A stretch of 23,066 bases of DNA, taken from NCBI GenBank assembly GCA_964492925.1, contig CAZBMF010000035.1, positions 1-23,066 on the forward strand, given 5' to 3'. The DNA is from VMCP01 sp964492925 (GTDB lineage: Bacteria; Bacteroidota; Bacteroidia; NS11-12g; UBA955). Under the pieces are notes generated by a model. That model made no database searches and had not been told where the DNA came from. It saw only the letters and a program-made list of their open reading frames with translations. Below are positions 1 to 6,927 of the stretch, one piece after another. The translations under genes and the position numbers were made by a program. Within the stretch, counting starts at the first letter, position 1. Every line of letters begins with the position of its first letter.

Positions 1-119
1 GATACAACATCATATGGGTATTTAGTAGCTAAACCCAAGATGGCGAAAATAACTACTGCGATGATTTTAACAATTGGACTGTCCTTTGTTAATTTTAATT
101 TGCTTTTATTTGTTTCCAT
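1..119 (-). CDS. Partial small membrane protein, N-terminus only
   Basis: The frame opens with an ATG at 119 on the minus strand and stays open to the left edge, so only about 39 residues are visible. They begin METNKSKLKLTKDSPIVKII and continue into one hydrophobic stretch (about residues 16-31, IVKIIAVVIFAILGLA), then KYPYDVV. A short positively charged head followed by a single hydrophobic helix suggests an inner-membrane protein or an uncleaved signal anchor. It lies 63 bases downstream of the lipoprotein gene on the same strand. No family can be named from so little. The start is the first ATG of the frame and has no recognisable ribosome binding site, as is usual in this window. Confidence 0.55.
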   Translation of the reverse strand, partial: METNKSKLKLTKDSPIVKIIAVVIFAILGLATKYPYDVV

Positions 120-182
120 AAATACTTTTTATTTTAATAGTTAAAATTTTAGTGTAAATTAATCTTTTGCTAATAAGTGTGA

Positions 183-569
183 TTAATTTGTTTTGTTCAT
201 GCCAGGATATCCGTTTATACTGGCATATTTGCCTGAAGCAGATACATAACCTACTTTAACCATTCCAGACTCATCAAGCAAATCATTACCTTTTACGACA
301 CCATTTTGGTATTCTGGACTTTCTGTTCCCAACTGTGAAACAGCTGACCACTGACTCCCATTTATCGTCAATTTAGCTATCAAATCTAAACCTCCAACAT
401 ACCTTTTTCCAGTATAAACCCCATCTATACTTTCCTTTACTGAAGTTGAACTTTGACTTAAATTTTGGGGCTCCTTTGTGTTACTGTTGTTTGACTTACT
501 TCCGCAGGCATTCAACATTAACAAAATTCCCAAAAAAGGAATAACAGTTATTTTTCTCATATATTTCAT
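183..569 (-). CDS. Small hypothetical lipoprotein
   Basis: This 128-residue protein has a bacterial lipoprotein signal: a basic head (MKYMRKI), a hydrophobic core, and a lipobox LNAC with the acylated cysteine near residue 22. A serine/asparagine-rich linker follows. The mature part (about residues 45-128) is rich in short beta-type segments and glycines (for example IDGVYTGKRYVGGLDLIAKL), which suggests a small beta-sheet domain displayed in the periplasm or on the outer membrane. ATG codons at 569 and 560 are both possible starts and leave the lipobox intact. It sits between the GIY-YIG gene and the partial membrane protein, all on the minus strand, with 44 bases separating it from the GIY-YIG gene. 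I do not recognise the family, and the function is unknown. Confidence 0.7.
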   Translation of the reverse strand: MKYMRKITVIPFLGILLMLNACGSKSNNSNTKEPQNLSQSSTSVKESIDGVYTGKRYVGGLDLIAKLTINGSQWSAVSQLGTESPEYQNGVVKGNDLLDESGMVKVGYVSASGKYASINGYPGMNKTN

Positions 570-613
570 TTTTTAATTACGTTAGTTTATTTCTATTTAA
601 TTTTTTCTGTACT

Positions 614-1006
614 TCACCCATTTAATGGTGGCACTTCCCCGTATTGCAATTTGTATTCATTGAGAAGTACTCTTTCTAATTCTCTGGCAGTTGGATGCGC
701 GATATAATCAAACATTAACTGCTTATCAGTCAGATGCTTTTGCAAATTGGGATTGTTAAAAATCTTCATCCCACCACTATGATTATTTTGTTTCCTAGTA
801 TTATCACTACTATGAATGAAACATTTCAATCGATATTGAATCGAATTATTTTGAGATGACCCAATATACAGCAACCCTGATTCATCAATCCCTAATAACC
901 TCATAATTTTATGTGGTTCATTGTCGTTCTCGAATAAAAATATCCGGTAAATTCCTTTTGTATTACTTGACAATAATTCAATATTCTCTTTTGTAAATAA
1001 TTGCAT
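614..1006 (-). CDS. Stand-alone GIY-YIG nuclease-like protein
   Basis: This 130-residue protein carries the signature positions of the GIY-YIG endonuclease fold. GIY is at 18-20 and LYIGSS at 46-51 (YIG at 47-49). A candidate catalytic arginine is R59 (QYRLKCF). A C-terminal helix carries acidic candidates E109 and E111 (ARELERVLL), and PPLN sits at 126-129. The spacing between GIY and YIG is about 26 residues, longer than the roughly ten seen in UvrC or homing enzymes. An HSGG segment at 76-79 lies between the arginine and the acidic helix. No additional DNA-binding or intron-encoded domain is present, so the whole protein is this one domain. Family knowledge predicts metal-dependent nucleic acid cleavage, and the target is unknown. 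It is divergent from an XRE regulator. The fold call rests on motifs only. Confidence 0.72.
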   Translation of the reverse strand: MQLFTKENIELLSSNTKGIYRIFLFENDNEPHKIMRLLGIDESGLLYIGSSQNNSIQYRLKCFIHSSDNTRKQNNHSGGMKIFNNPNLQKHLTDKQLMFDYIAHPTARELERVLLNEYKLQYGEVPPLNG

Positions 1007-1083
1007 AAATGGATATTCCTAATTATTCGTGAACAAATAAACAATCGAAACCCTCTGCTATTCAGTCCAAATAAGGATTATTC

Positions 1084-1119
1084 TTCCCGATTTGGGAAAT
1101 AAAGTCCACTTCGGGACTT
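1084..1119. promoter_or_regulatory. Paired dyads between GIY-YIG and XRE genes
   Basis: Two inverted repeats lie three bases apart in the 187-base divergent intergenic region. The first is TTCCC-GATTT-GGGAA (1084-1098). The second is AAGTCC-ACTTCG-GGACTT (1102-1119). Neither is followed by a T-run that would make it a terminator for either gene, and both genes point away. Small XRE regulators bind short palindromes next to their own genes, so operator function is plausible but inferred. Confidence 0.4.
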
Positions 1120-1146
1120 CGCAAAGAAAATAATTCACCCACAAAA

Positions 1147-1178
1147 TTTATTAAACAAAGAATTTTATTGTAATTTTG
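1147..1178 (+). promoter_or_regulatory. Candidate Bacteroidetes promoter for XRE gene
   Basis: TAATTTTG at 1171-1178 matches the Bacteroidetes -7 box TAnnTTTG. A weak -33-like TTTA lies at 1147-1150, 20 bases upstream. The start codon at 1194 is 15 bases past the box, so the expected leader is about 10 bases. Confidence 0.5.
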
Positions 1179-1193
1179 AGAAAATCCTAGTTT

Positions 1194-1577
1194 ATGAATA
1201 GCAAAATTGACCCAATTAAGGAAACAGACAACATAATTTCCAACATTAAGAAATTTCGTGAACTTAAAAATATTACCAGAGAACAAATTGCTGATGAACT
1301 TGAACTAAGTGCTTCTGGTTACTCCAAAATTGAACGCGGTGAAATTGAACTTTCAGTAACTAGACTAATTCAAATTGCAAATATCCTCGACGTAGAAGTA
1401 GCAAAAATTATGAACTTTGATATTACTACCGTTTTTAATATTTCCAACAATACAGGCATGAATGGTCAAGTTAAAGTTGATCATTATACCCAAAACAAAG
1501 ACGAATATTTGGAAAAATATGTAAAACTTTTAGAAAAAGAGAATGAGGATTTAAAAAACAAATTAAACATCATTTAA
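1194..1577 (+). CDS. XRE-family helix-turn-helix transcription regulator
   Basis: This 127-residue cytoplasmic DNA-binding protein has a Cro/C1-type helix-turn-helix at about residues 17-72. The core pattern is LKNITREQIADELELSASGY followed by SKIERGE and a final helix around LIQIANILDVEVAKIM. The central part (75-100) is polar. Residues 103-125 (KDEYLEKYVKLLEKENEDLK) form a likely coiled coil for dimerisation. This layout, an N-terminal HTH plus a short C-terminal coiled coil, is frequent in Bacteroidetes. Target genes are unknown. The divergent GIY-YIG gene and its own promoter are the nearest candidates, and two dyads lie in the shared intergenic region. The ATG at 1194 is chosen because the -7 box sits just upstream. 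Transcription ends at the hairpin at 1641-1677. Confidence 0.88.
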   Translation: MNSKIDPIKETDNIISNIKKFRELKNITREQIADELELSASGYSKIERGEIELSVTRLIQIANILDVEVAKIMNFDITTVFNISNNTGMNGQVKVDHYTQNKDEYLEKYVKLLEKENEDLKNKLNII

Positions 1578-1640
1578 AGATATACACCATTATTGATTAA
1601 TAAAACACGTGAATATCAAATTCACCCCATCCATTAACCC

Positions 1641-1677
1641 ATAAAAAATGCCCCTGAAATTCAAGGGCATTTTTTAT
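1641..1677. terminator. Bidirectional intrinsic terminator
   Basis: ATAAAAAATGCCC (1641-1653) pairs perfectly with GGGCATTTTTTAT (1665-1677), giving a 13-base-pair stem with an 11-base loop. A-runs and T-runs flank the G/C core, so it can stop transcripts from both sides: the XRE gene on plus and the serine hydrolase on minus, which converge here. Confidence 0.88.
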
Positions 1678-1720
1678 TTATTATTTATCAATTATATAAA
1701 CACATCACCCATTCACCCCA

Positions 1721-2911
1721 TTATTTCATTGCGGGATTTATTGGCAACTTAGGATTACGCGCATACCACATATAGGTTTTTACACAATCAAAAATAGGAA
1801 ATCCATTTCCTTTGTCGATTCCTTTTCCAGTTCTTACCACTACCATGTTTTCATTGTCTTTGGGCAACACGACATATTGTCCGCCCAAACCTTGGAAATA
1901 CGAAAACTTGATGCCCCCAATTTCCCCCAACCAAAAAGAATGACCATAATTTAAACTCTTGTACGGCTGTTGGGCCATGGCCAAAAACGATGAATCTACA
2001 AGCTGTTCGCCCATGTAATTCTTACCGTGATGCATCACCAACAAACCCAATTTACCGAAATCACGAGAAGTTGCATCGAAGCAGCAGTACGACAATTCTT
2101 TGCCATTTTCTTTATCTAATGACCAATACGCAGGATACTCAGCCCCTATCCTTTTCCAAAGTCTTTCTTGGGCAAATTCCGAAATCGTTTTTACGGCAAC
2201 ACGATTGTTCTTATTTCCTTCATTAATGGCCGCCTGCAAAACAAATCCAAGCAACTGAGTAGATCCACTTTGATATTCAAATTTCTCTCCCGGTTTTTCT
2301 ACCACATCAACGGTTCTCATGACTCCCTCAATATCATTTGAATAGTATGCTTTTGCGGTAATTCCAAATGGTGAAAGATAACTTTCATCCCAATTCAAAC
2401 CTGCCGTCATGGTGCTTAAATGTCTCAATGTTAATTCCTTCGCATACTCGCCTTTGATCCATGGTAAATAATCAATAACCTTATCATCCCAAGAACCAAT
2501 AAGTTTGTCTTGGATGGCCATTTGAACCAACAAAGTTGTAATTGTTTTGGCCATTGAAAAAGAATTCGTGCGGCTGCTATCCGTTGATCCATCAAAGTAA
2601 TTTTCGGAAATCAACGTGTCATTTTTATACACCAAATAAGACCCCGATTGAGTCTTTGTTAACATTTTTAACAAATCGGGGTTCAACTCTATTGTTTTCT
2701 CGGCTTTCACCGTTGTGAATTTTTTTGACAAATCATTTGAAATGGGTCGCAAATCAAAATCTACCCAATCCTTGTAAGTGGGTGATTTTTCACCCTTTAG
2801 ATAGGTCAAACTTACTCCCTTGATGAGATAATTGTAGGGAGAAATCCACAACAAGGCATAAATTAGAAAAAGCACTCCCAGAGTAACAAAGAGAATTTTT
2901 AGTTTTTTCAT
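1721..2911 (-). CDS. Membrane-anchored beta-lactamase-fold serine hydrolase
   Basis: This 396-residue protein belongs to the class C beta-lactamase/penicillin-binding-protein-like family of serine hydrolases. An N-terminal hydrophobic segment (about 5-23) serves as signal anchor, putting the enzyme in the periplasm. The SxxK motif is S119-M-A-K122, with the serine as nucleophile. A YxS motif follows at Y213-Q-S215, with STQLLGF after it. The third motif near 341-345 reads GLGGQ, where many family members have HxG or KTG. HLSTMTAGLNW (164-174) is a typical family sequence. Substrates in this family range from D-amino acid peptides to esters, so true beta-lactamase activity should not be assumed. 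It is monocistronic, convergent with the XRE gene across a terminator, and divergent from the T9SS cargo gene. Confidence 0.9.
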   Translation of the reverse strand: MKKLKILFVTLGVLFLIYALLWISPYNYLIKGVSLTYLKGEKSPTYKDWVDFDLRPISNDLSKKFTTVKAEKTIELNPDLLKMLTKTQSGSYLVYKNDTLISENYFDGSTDSSRTNSFSMAKTITTLLVQMAIQDKLIGSWDDKVIDYLPWIKGEYAKELTLRHLSTMTAGLNWDESYLSPFGITAKAYYSNDIEGVMRTVDVVEKPGEKFEYQSGSTQLLGFVLQAAINEGNKNNRVAVKTISEFAQERLWKRIGAEYPAYWSLDKENGKELSYCCFDATSRDFGKLGLLVMHHGKNYMGEQLVDSSFLAMAQQPYKSLNYGHSFWLGEIGGIKFSYFQGLGGQYVVLPKDNENMVVVRTGKGIDKGNGFPIFDCVKTYMWYARNPKLPINPAMK

Positions 2912-2926
2912 CGGTTAAATTTTAGT

Positions 2927-2934
2927 CAAATATA
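2927..2934 (-). promoter_or_regulatory. Candidate -7 box for serine hydrolase gene
   Basis: On the minus strand these bases read TATATTTG, an exact TAnnTTTG box, 15 bases before the ATG at 2911. No TTTG is seen at the expected -33 position. Confidence 0.42.
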
Positions 2935-3022
2935 TGAAATTCAACAAAAAAGAGCCCCCCCTTGTTTTCATTTGTCTACAATTTTATTCAATTGTAAAGA
3001 TAATGTCAGCAACAAGGCCTTC

Positions 3023-3056
3023 TTTGTCCCTCAAAATGATAAAACGCTTATATTTG
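3023..3056 (+). promoter_or_regulatory. Candidate promoter for T9SS cargo operon
   Basis: TTTG at 3023-3026 and TATATTTG at 3049-3056 match the Bacteroidetes -33 and -7 elements with 22 bases between them. Only 6 bases separate the -7 box from the ATG at 3063, so the transcript would begin almost at the start codon. Confidence 0.55.
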
Positions 3057-3062
3057 TATATT

Positions 3063-5534
3063 ATGTCAAAATTAAAAAAGTCTCTTTCTTTTCTATCCAT
3101 CATATTTCTTTTCACCTTGCTATATTCCGTTGGAATTTTGCTTAAACCCAAGCATGCGCAAACTATATTAGGAGAAAAACCTGGTTTTTTTGAGCAATGG
3201 TTTGAAGCCAGAAAAAATGCGGATGGCATTGTACCTTCTTGGTTAAGAACACAATGGAGTAAGTGGGACAGAAACCAGGTAATTTCAAGAAATAACTTTG
3301 CCGTAATAGATAGCATCCACGAAATTGGACCTGAGGATATTGGCGGAAGAACCCGTGCAATGTGGGTAGATCCAACCAACGACAACCTAATTTTGGCCTG
3401 TGCTATTTCCGGGGGAGTTTGGAGAACTGAAAATGCCGGAGCCACTTGGAAACCTGTGAACGACCAGGAAATTTCTTTGATGCCCAGTTGTATTACTGCG
3501 AATCCTTTCAATTTGAATGAAATTTATTACGGAACCGGAGAATGCAGAGACGCGGGGGTACACAACAATGGAAACGGAGTATTTAAATCTACCGATAGAG
3601 GAAAAACATTTAAGCAGTTGGCCTCTACTGTTGGTGTTGCCGGAATGGACGCAATTTGGGACATAGAACATTCATTACAAGACAGTAACACCATTTTTGT
3701 GGGCACAAATTCACAAGGTTTGTACCGATCTATTGATAATGGAAACACATGGCAACAAGTTTTCATCGGGGGTAATAAAATGATTTCAGACATTTTGGTA
3801 TTACCAAAAGGAAGGGTCATCATTTCACAACAATCGAATGCTGTATATATGTCGGATTCAAACGGTAAACCAGGAACTTTTGTGCAAATCACAAACTTTC
3901 CTAGCAAGCCTGTAGGTGGTACGTTCCGACGAATTCAAATGGCCAATTGTGCCAAATATCCAAACGTTGTTTACGCTCTTTTTGAGGGATATGCGTTTCA
4001 AGATGATCCCGCAGCGTTTTACAAAAGTAGCGATGGCGGTAAAAACTGGGTTAAAAAAACCACACCTGTGGATATTGGACCCGGATATCAAGCATACTGT
4101 GTGATGTTGGGTGTGAGCGCCGTAGATTCAAACCGAGTTGTTGCAGGTGGCGTAAGTGCCTGCTACACAACCAATGGTGGTACATCATGGAAGAATCTCT
4201 CTGGCAGTCATTCAGACCATCACTCTTTTGTTGCTTTGAGAAACAAACCCAATGATTTCCTTTTAGGAACAGACGGTGGAATTTATAAATTCACCTGGGG
4301 AATGGGAAATGCCACCGCCAACTTGAACAATGGCTACCATGTGACTCAATATTATGCTGGAGCTTATGGTTTAAGTGGATTCAACTCTGTAGCAGGTGCT
4401 CAAGATAACGGAACTCATTATTCGTATGCAGCCATGAACAACCGCAAAATTTTTGGTGGCGATGGTGCTTACTGCCATATTGGTATGCAAGACGGAAGCG
4501 TGGCTTATGTATCCTATCAAAATGAAGGAATCAACCGAATAGACAATTTTGAAGGAGGCTTCGGAAATTCAAGCAGCATTGCCGATCCAAGATTTTCAAC
4601 AGATGGCGTTGCCTTCATCAATGCCTATACCATGAACTTGGCCGACCAAGCCATGATTTTCTATAGAACCAATACTGGCATTTACCGCTCAACAGATTAT
4701 GGTGAAAGTTGGGATAAATTAAACAAATCTTCACGTAGCGGAATAAAAGCAATGGCCTGCAGTGAAGATGTAAATCCTGTTTTCTATTACGGAGGATCTT
4801 CGGGCCAAATTTATAAACTCGAAAATGCCGCAACCGCTGCCGCAGGAACGGAAGTAAACTTCAATGCTACCGTACCAGCAAGCGTAACTTCGGATTACAT
4901 CAACAGCTTCACTATCAATCCATTAAATAAATATCAAATATTTGCTTCGTTCACAACAGTAAGCAATCAGGGACGCGTTTGGAAAGTGAGCAAACTCGAT
5001 AGTGTGAAACCCATTTGGGAAAACATTTCGGGCAATTTACCTCCAGGATTACCGGTAAATATGGTAGCTGTTGACCCTCAAGATCCAGAGAATAAAATTT
5101 TCGCCGCTACAGATTTCGGTTTCTATTTCACCATTGATGGTGGTAAAAACTGGCAAAAAGACACCCGTATCCCAAATGTGGAAATTCATGAAATTAAAAT
5201 GAGAAATTCCGACAGAAGGCTTTTCCTATTCACCCATGGTCGTGGATCTTGGTCCATCAAGTTGGCTCCTTTGAGCAGCGTGAAAAAAATCAAGTCCAAT
5301 GAAACTCAGATTAAAATTTTCCCGAATCCGGTAAACAACTCTTTCCAAATTGATTCTAAAATTGGAGAATCCATCCTAAATGTCTGTATTTATGCCATGA
5401 ACGGACAATTGGTAATGGAACAAAAGTCCTACAAAGGGGCAATCAACACCGAAAAGCTTAAAAATGGTATTTACTTTGTTCAAGTAAAAACGAACAACAA
5501 TTCATACACCCAAAAAATTAAAATCTCTCACTAA
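3063..5534 (+). CDS. T9SS-secreted BNR/Asp-box repeat protein
   Basis: Read from 3063, this is an 823-residue exported protein. Residues 1-33 form a signal peptide (basic MSKLKK, hydrophobic core, end near HAQ). At least seven BNR/Asp-box motifs (S-x-D-x-G-x-T-W type) occur near 122, 176, 223, 322, 369, 543 and 690, for example KSSDGGKNW and RSTDYGESW, and indicate a sortilin/VPS10-like beta-propeller. Residues 749-823 are a type A T9SS C-terminal sorting domain: IFPNPVNNSF at 752-761, GQLV at 781, LKNGIYFVQV at 799-808, and a basic tail. It should be exported by Sec, moved across the outer membrane by T9SS, and anchored or released after the domain is cut. The propeller's ligand is unknown, and no sialidase catalytic set is evident. 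A longer frame from 2934 is rejected because it would start inside promoter boxes and bury the signal peptide. Confidence 0.93.
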   Translation: MSKLKKSLSFLSIIFLFTLLYSVGILLKPKHAQTILGEKPGFFEQWFEARKNADGIVPSWLRTQWSKWDRNQVISRNNFAVIDSIHEIGPEDIGGRTRAMWVDPTNDNLILACAISGGVWRTENAGATWKPVNDQEISLMPSCITANPFNLNEIYYGTGECRDAGVHNNGNGVFKSTDRGKTFKQLASTVGVAGMDAIWDIEHSLQDSNTIFVGTNSQGLYRSIDNGNTWQQVFIGGNKMISDILVLPKGRVIISQQSNAVYMSDSNGKPGTFVQITNFPSKPVGGTFRRIQMANCAKYPNVVYALFEGYAFQDDPAAFYKSSDGGKNWVKKTTPVDIGPGYQAYCVMLGVSAVDSNRVVAGGVSACYTTNGGTSWKNLSGSHSDHHSFVALRNKPNDFLLGTDGGIYKFTWGMGNATANLNNGYHVTQYYAGAYGLSGFNSVAGAQDNGTHYSYAAMNNRKIFGGDGAYCHIGMQDGSVAYVSYQNEGINRIDNFEGGFGNSSSIADPRFSTDGVAFINAYTMNLADQAMIFYRTNTGIYRSTDYGESWDKLNKSSRSGIKAMACSEDVNPVFYYGGSSGQIYKLENAATAAAGTEVNFNATVPASVTSDYINSFTINPLNKYQIFASFTTVSNQGRVWKVSKLDSVKPIWENISGNLPPGLPVNMVAVDPQDPENKIFAATDFGFYFTIDGGKNWQKDTRIPNVEIHEIKMRNSDRRLFLFTHGRGSWSIKLAPLSSVKKIKSNETQIKIFPNPVNNSFQIDSKIGESILNVCIYAMNGQLVMEQKSYKGAINTEKLKNGIYFVQVKTNNNSYTQKIKISH

Positions 5535-5535
5535 A

Positions 5536-5907
5536 ATGCTTCCAAAAGAAATAGAAACGGCTTTAAAATCTCTTGAAACTGAAATTTCTGAATTATCAGA
5601 AATGCTGAAAGAAGTAAGCAATGACATCATCGATGGTGGATTTTCAGAATGCCCTATTTTTGTGGCCCATCAGGAGCATGCCAAAATTGGTGAAATGATT
5701 TTAGACAGAACGGAATTTGGCTTCCCATATTCCATTAATGCTACCGTTGTTGAACGACTTATTGAACTCAATGTTTTGAGTCAAGATAAACTTCCAGAAT
5801 TTAAGAAAGCGTTGGGTGACCCTAAGAAAAATATGTGCATTTTGTGGCTGCATGGTGAACATTCTCAATTTATTTTCACACCATTCCTTAAAACGGCATC
5901 TGCATAA
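5536..5907 (+). CDS. Conserved-looking hypothetical protein, 123 residues
   Basis: This is a cytoplasmic, acidic 123-residue protein with no signal peptide or membrane segment. Residues 3-30 form a heptad-like helix (IETALKSLETEISELSEMLK). The rest appears to be a small alpha/beta fold containing ECPIFVAHQEHAKIGEM (57-73) and a hydrophobic C-terminal strand (CILWLHGEHSQFIFTPFL). I do not recognise the family. Its ATG comes one base after the stop of the T9SS cargo gene, and its own stop is followed immediately by the ATG of the glycosyltransferase, so the three genes are almost certainly co-transcribed and translationally coupled. A role linked to the cargo or its modification is only a guess from that position. 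Confidence 0.8.
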   Translation: MLPKEIETALKSLETEISELSEMLKEVSNDIIDGGFSECPIFVAHQEHAKIGEMILDRTEFGFPYSINATVVERLIELNVLSQDKLPEFKKALGDPKKNMCILWLHGEHSQFIFTPFLKTASA

Positions 5908-6927
5908 ATGAGCAATCCTTCCGTAGAAATTGTCATATTAAATTACAATACAAAAAGTATTTTGGAGCAATGCTTGCCCCAAGTAATTGCAAATTCTCAA
6001 TATGAAAATTGCAAAATTGTGGTGGTTGACAATGCCAGCACCGACAACAGTGCCGAGTTTGTTAAAAGTACTTATCCTCAATTAGAATTGATTGTGTTAG
6101 ATTCCAATACGGGTTTTGCAGGAGGATATAACAGAGGATTAAAAAACAGAAAAGCAGATTATTTCGTACTATTAAATTCTGATGCAGAACCTGCTCATGG
6201 TTGGTTGGAACCAATGTTGAAAATGATTGAAGAATTTCCAAAGTTGGGAGCTTGTCAACCCAAAATATTGGATTATTTCAACCGCAACAAATTTGAATAT
6301 GCCGGAGCTGCAGGCGGTTTTATTGATGTTTTTGGATATCCTTTTTGCAAAGGACGCATTTTCGGGAATGTTGAATTTGACCAACAACAGTACAATCAAT
6401 CTCAGCAAATATTTTGGGCATCGGGGGCTGCAATGTTTATCAAAAGAGAAGCTTGGGAAAAAGCCAATGGCCTCGATGAAGATTTCTTTGCTCACATGGA
6501 AGAAATTGATTTATGCTGGAGACTTCAATTGTTAGGGTATGAAATCTACAATTGCCATGAAAGCACTTTCTATCACATGGGTGGTGCTACCCTTTCAAAC
6601 CAAAATCCTCGAAAAACTTATTTAAATTTCAGGAATTCTTTGCTCATGTTGCACAAAAATTTACCCGCGGAAGTAAAAAATAAACGGATTTTTCAAAGAA
6701 AAATGTTTGATGGACTAGCTGCTTTCTTATTCCTTATACAAGGTAAACCAAAACACGTTTGGCAGATTTATAAAGCCCATCAATATTTTGATAAAGAGAA
6801 AAAACAATTTCAAATTTCACAAAATACCCAACCGTTAGAAAACCTAAAAGGCGTACTCAATCATTCTTTGGTATTCGGATATTTCCTGAGAGGTAAAAAA
6901 ACTTGGGCCAATTGGTTCTTGAATTAA
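5908..6927 (+). CDS. GT2-family glycosyltransferase
   Basis: This 339-residue protein is a family 2 (GT-A fold) glycosyltransferase of the WbbL/rhamnosyltransferase-like type. The N-terminal nucleotide-binding strand and loop read VEIVILNYNT (6-15) and VVVDNASTDNS (38-48), followed by NTGFAGGYNRG (67-77). The metal-binding acidic motif is LLNSDAEP (88-95). The acceptor-side region is SGAAMFIKREAW (172-183), with FFAHMEEIDLCWRLQ (193-207) carrying the likely catalytic acidic residues. No membrane span is obvious, so it probably acts on the inner face of the cytoplasmic membrane, transferring sugar from a nucleotide donor to a glycan or lipid carrier. It is the last gene of the T9SS cargo operon and overlaps the convergent xerD by four bases. 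Donor and acceptor cannot be told from sequence. Confidence 0.92.
   Translation: MSNPSVEIVILNYNTKSILEQCLPQVIANSQYENCKIVVVDNASTDNSAEFVKSTYPQLELIVLDSNTGFAGGYNRGLKNRKADYFVLLNSDAEPAHGWLEPMLKMIEEFPKLGACQPKILDYFNRNKFEYAGAAGGFIDVFGYPFCKGRIFGNVEFDQQQYNQSQQIFWASGAAMFIKREAWEKANGLDEDFFAHMEEIDLCWRLQLLGYEIYNCHESTFYHMGGATLSNQNPRKTYLNFRNSLLMLHKNLPAEVKNKRIFQRKMFDGLAAFLFLIQGKPKHVWQIYKAHQYFDKEKKQFQISQNTQPLENLKGVLNHSLVFGYFLRGKKTWANWFLN

Noticed and set aside
142..151. TAAAATTTTA palindrome after the lipoprotein gene
   Set aside because: It is pure A/T in AT-rich DNA, with no stable hairpin and no T-run of terminator type.
1062..1286. Minus-strand frame across the divergent region and the XRE start
   Set aside because: It overlaps the clear HTH domain of the XRE gene and has an amino-acid composition typical of spurious AT-rich frames.
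1578..1720. tRNA or small RNA gene in the gap after the XRE gene
   Set aside because: The gap is explained by the bidirectional terminator. No cloverleaf, CCA end or other RNA signature is visible here or in the other gaps.
2934..3062. Upstream extension of the T9SS cargo gene from an ATG at 2934
   Set aside because: It would place the Sec signal peptide 43 residues inside the protein and start before the promoter boxes at 3023-3056. The ATG at 3063 fits both signals.
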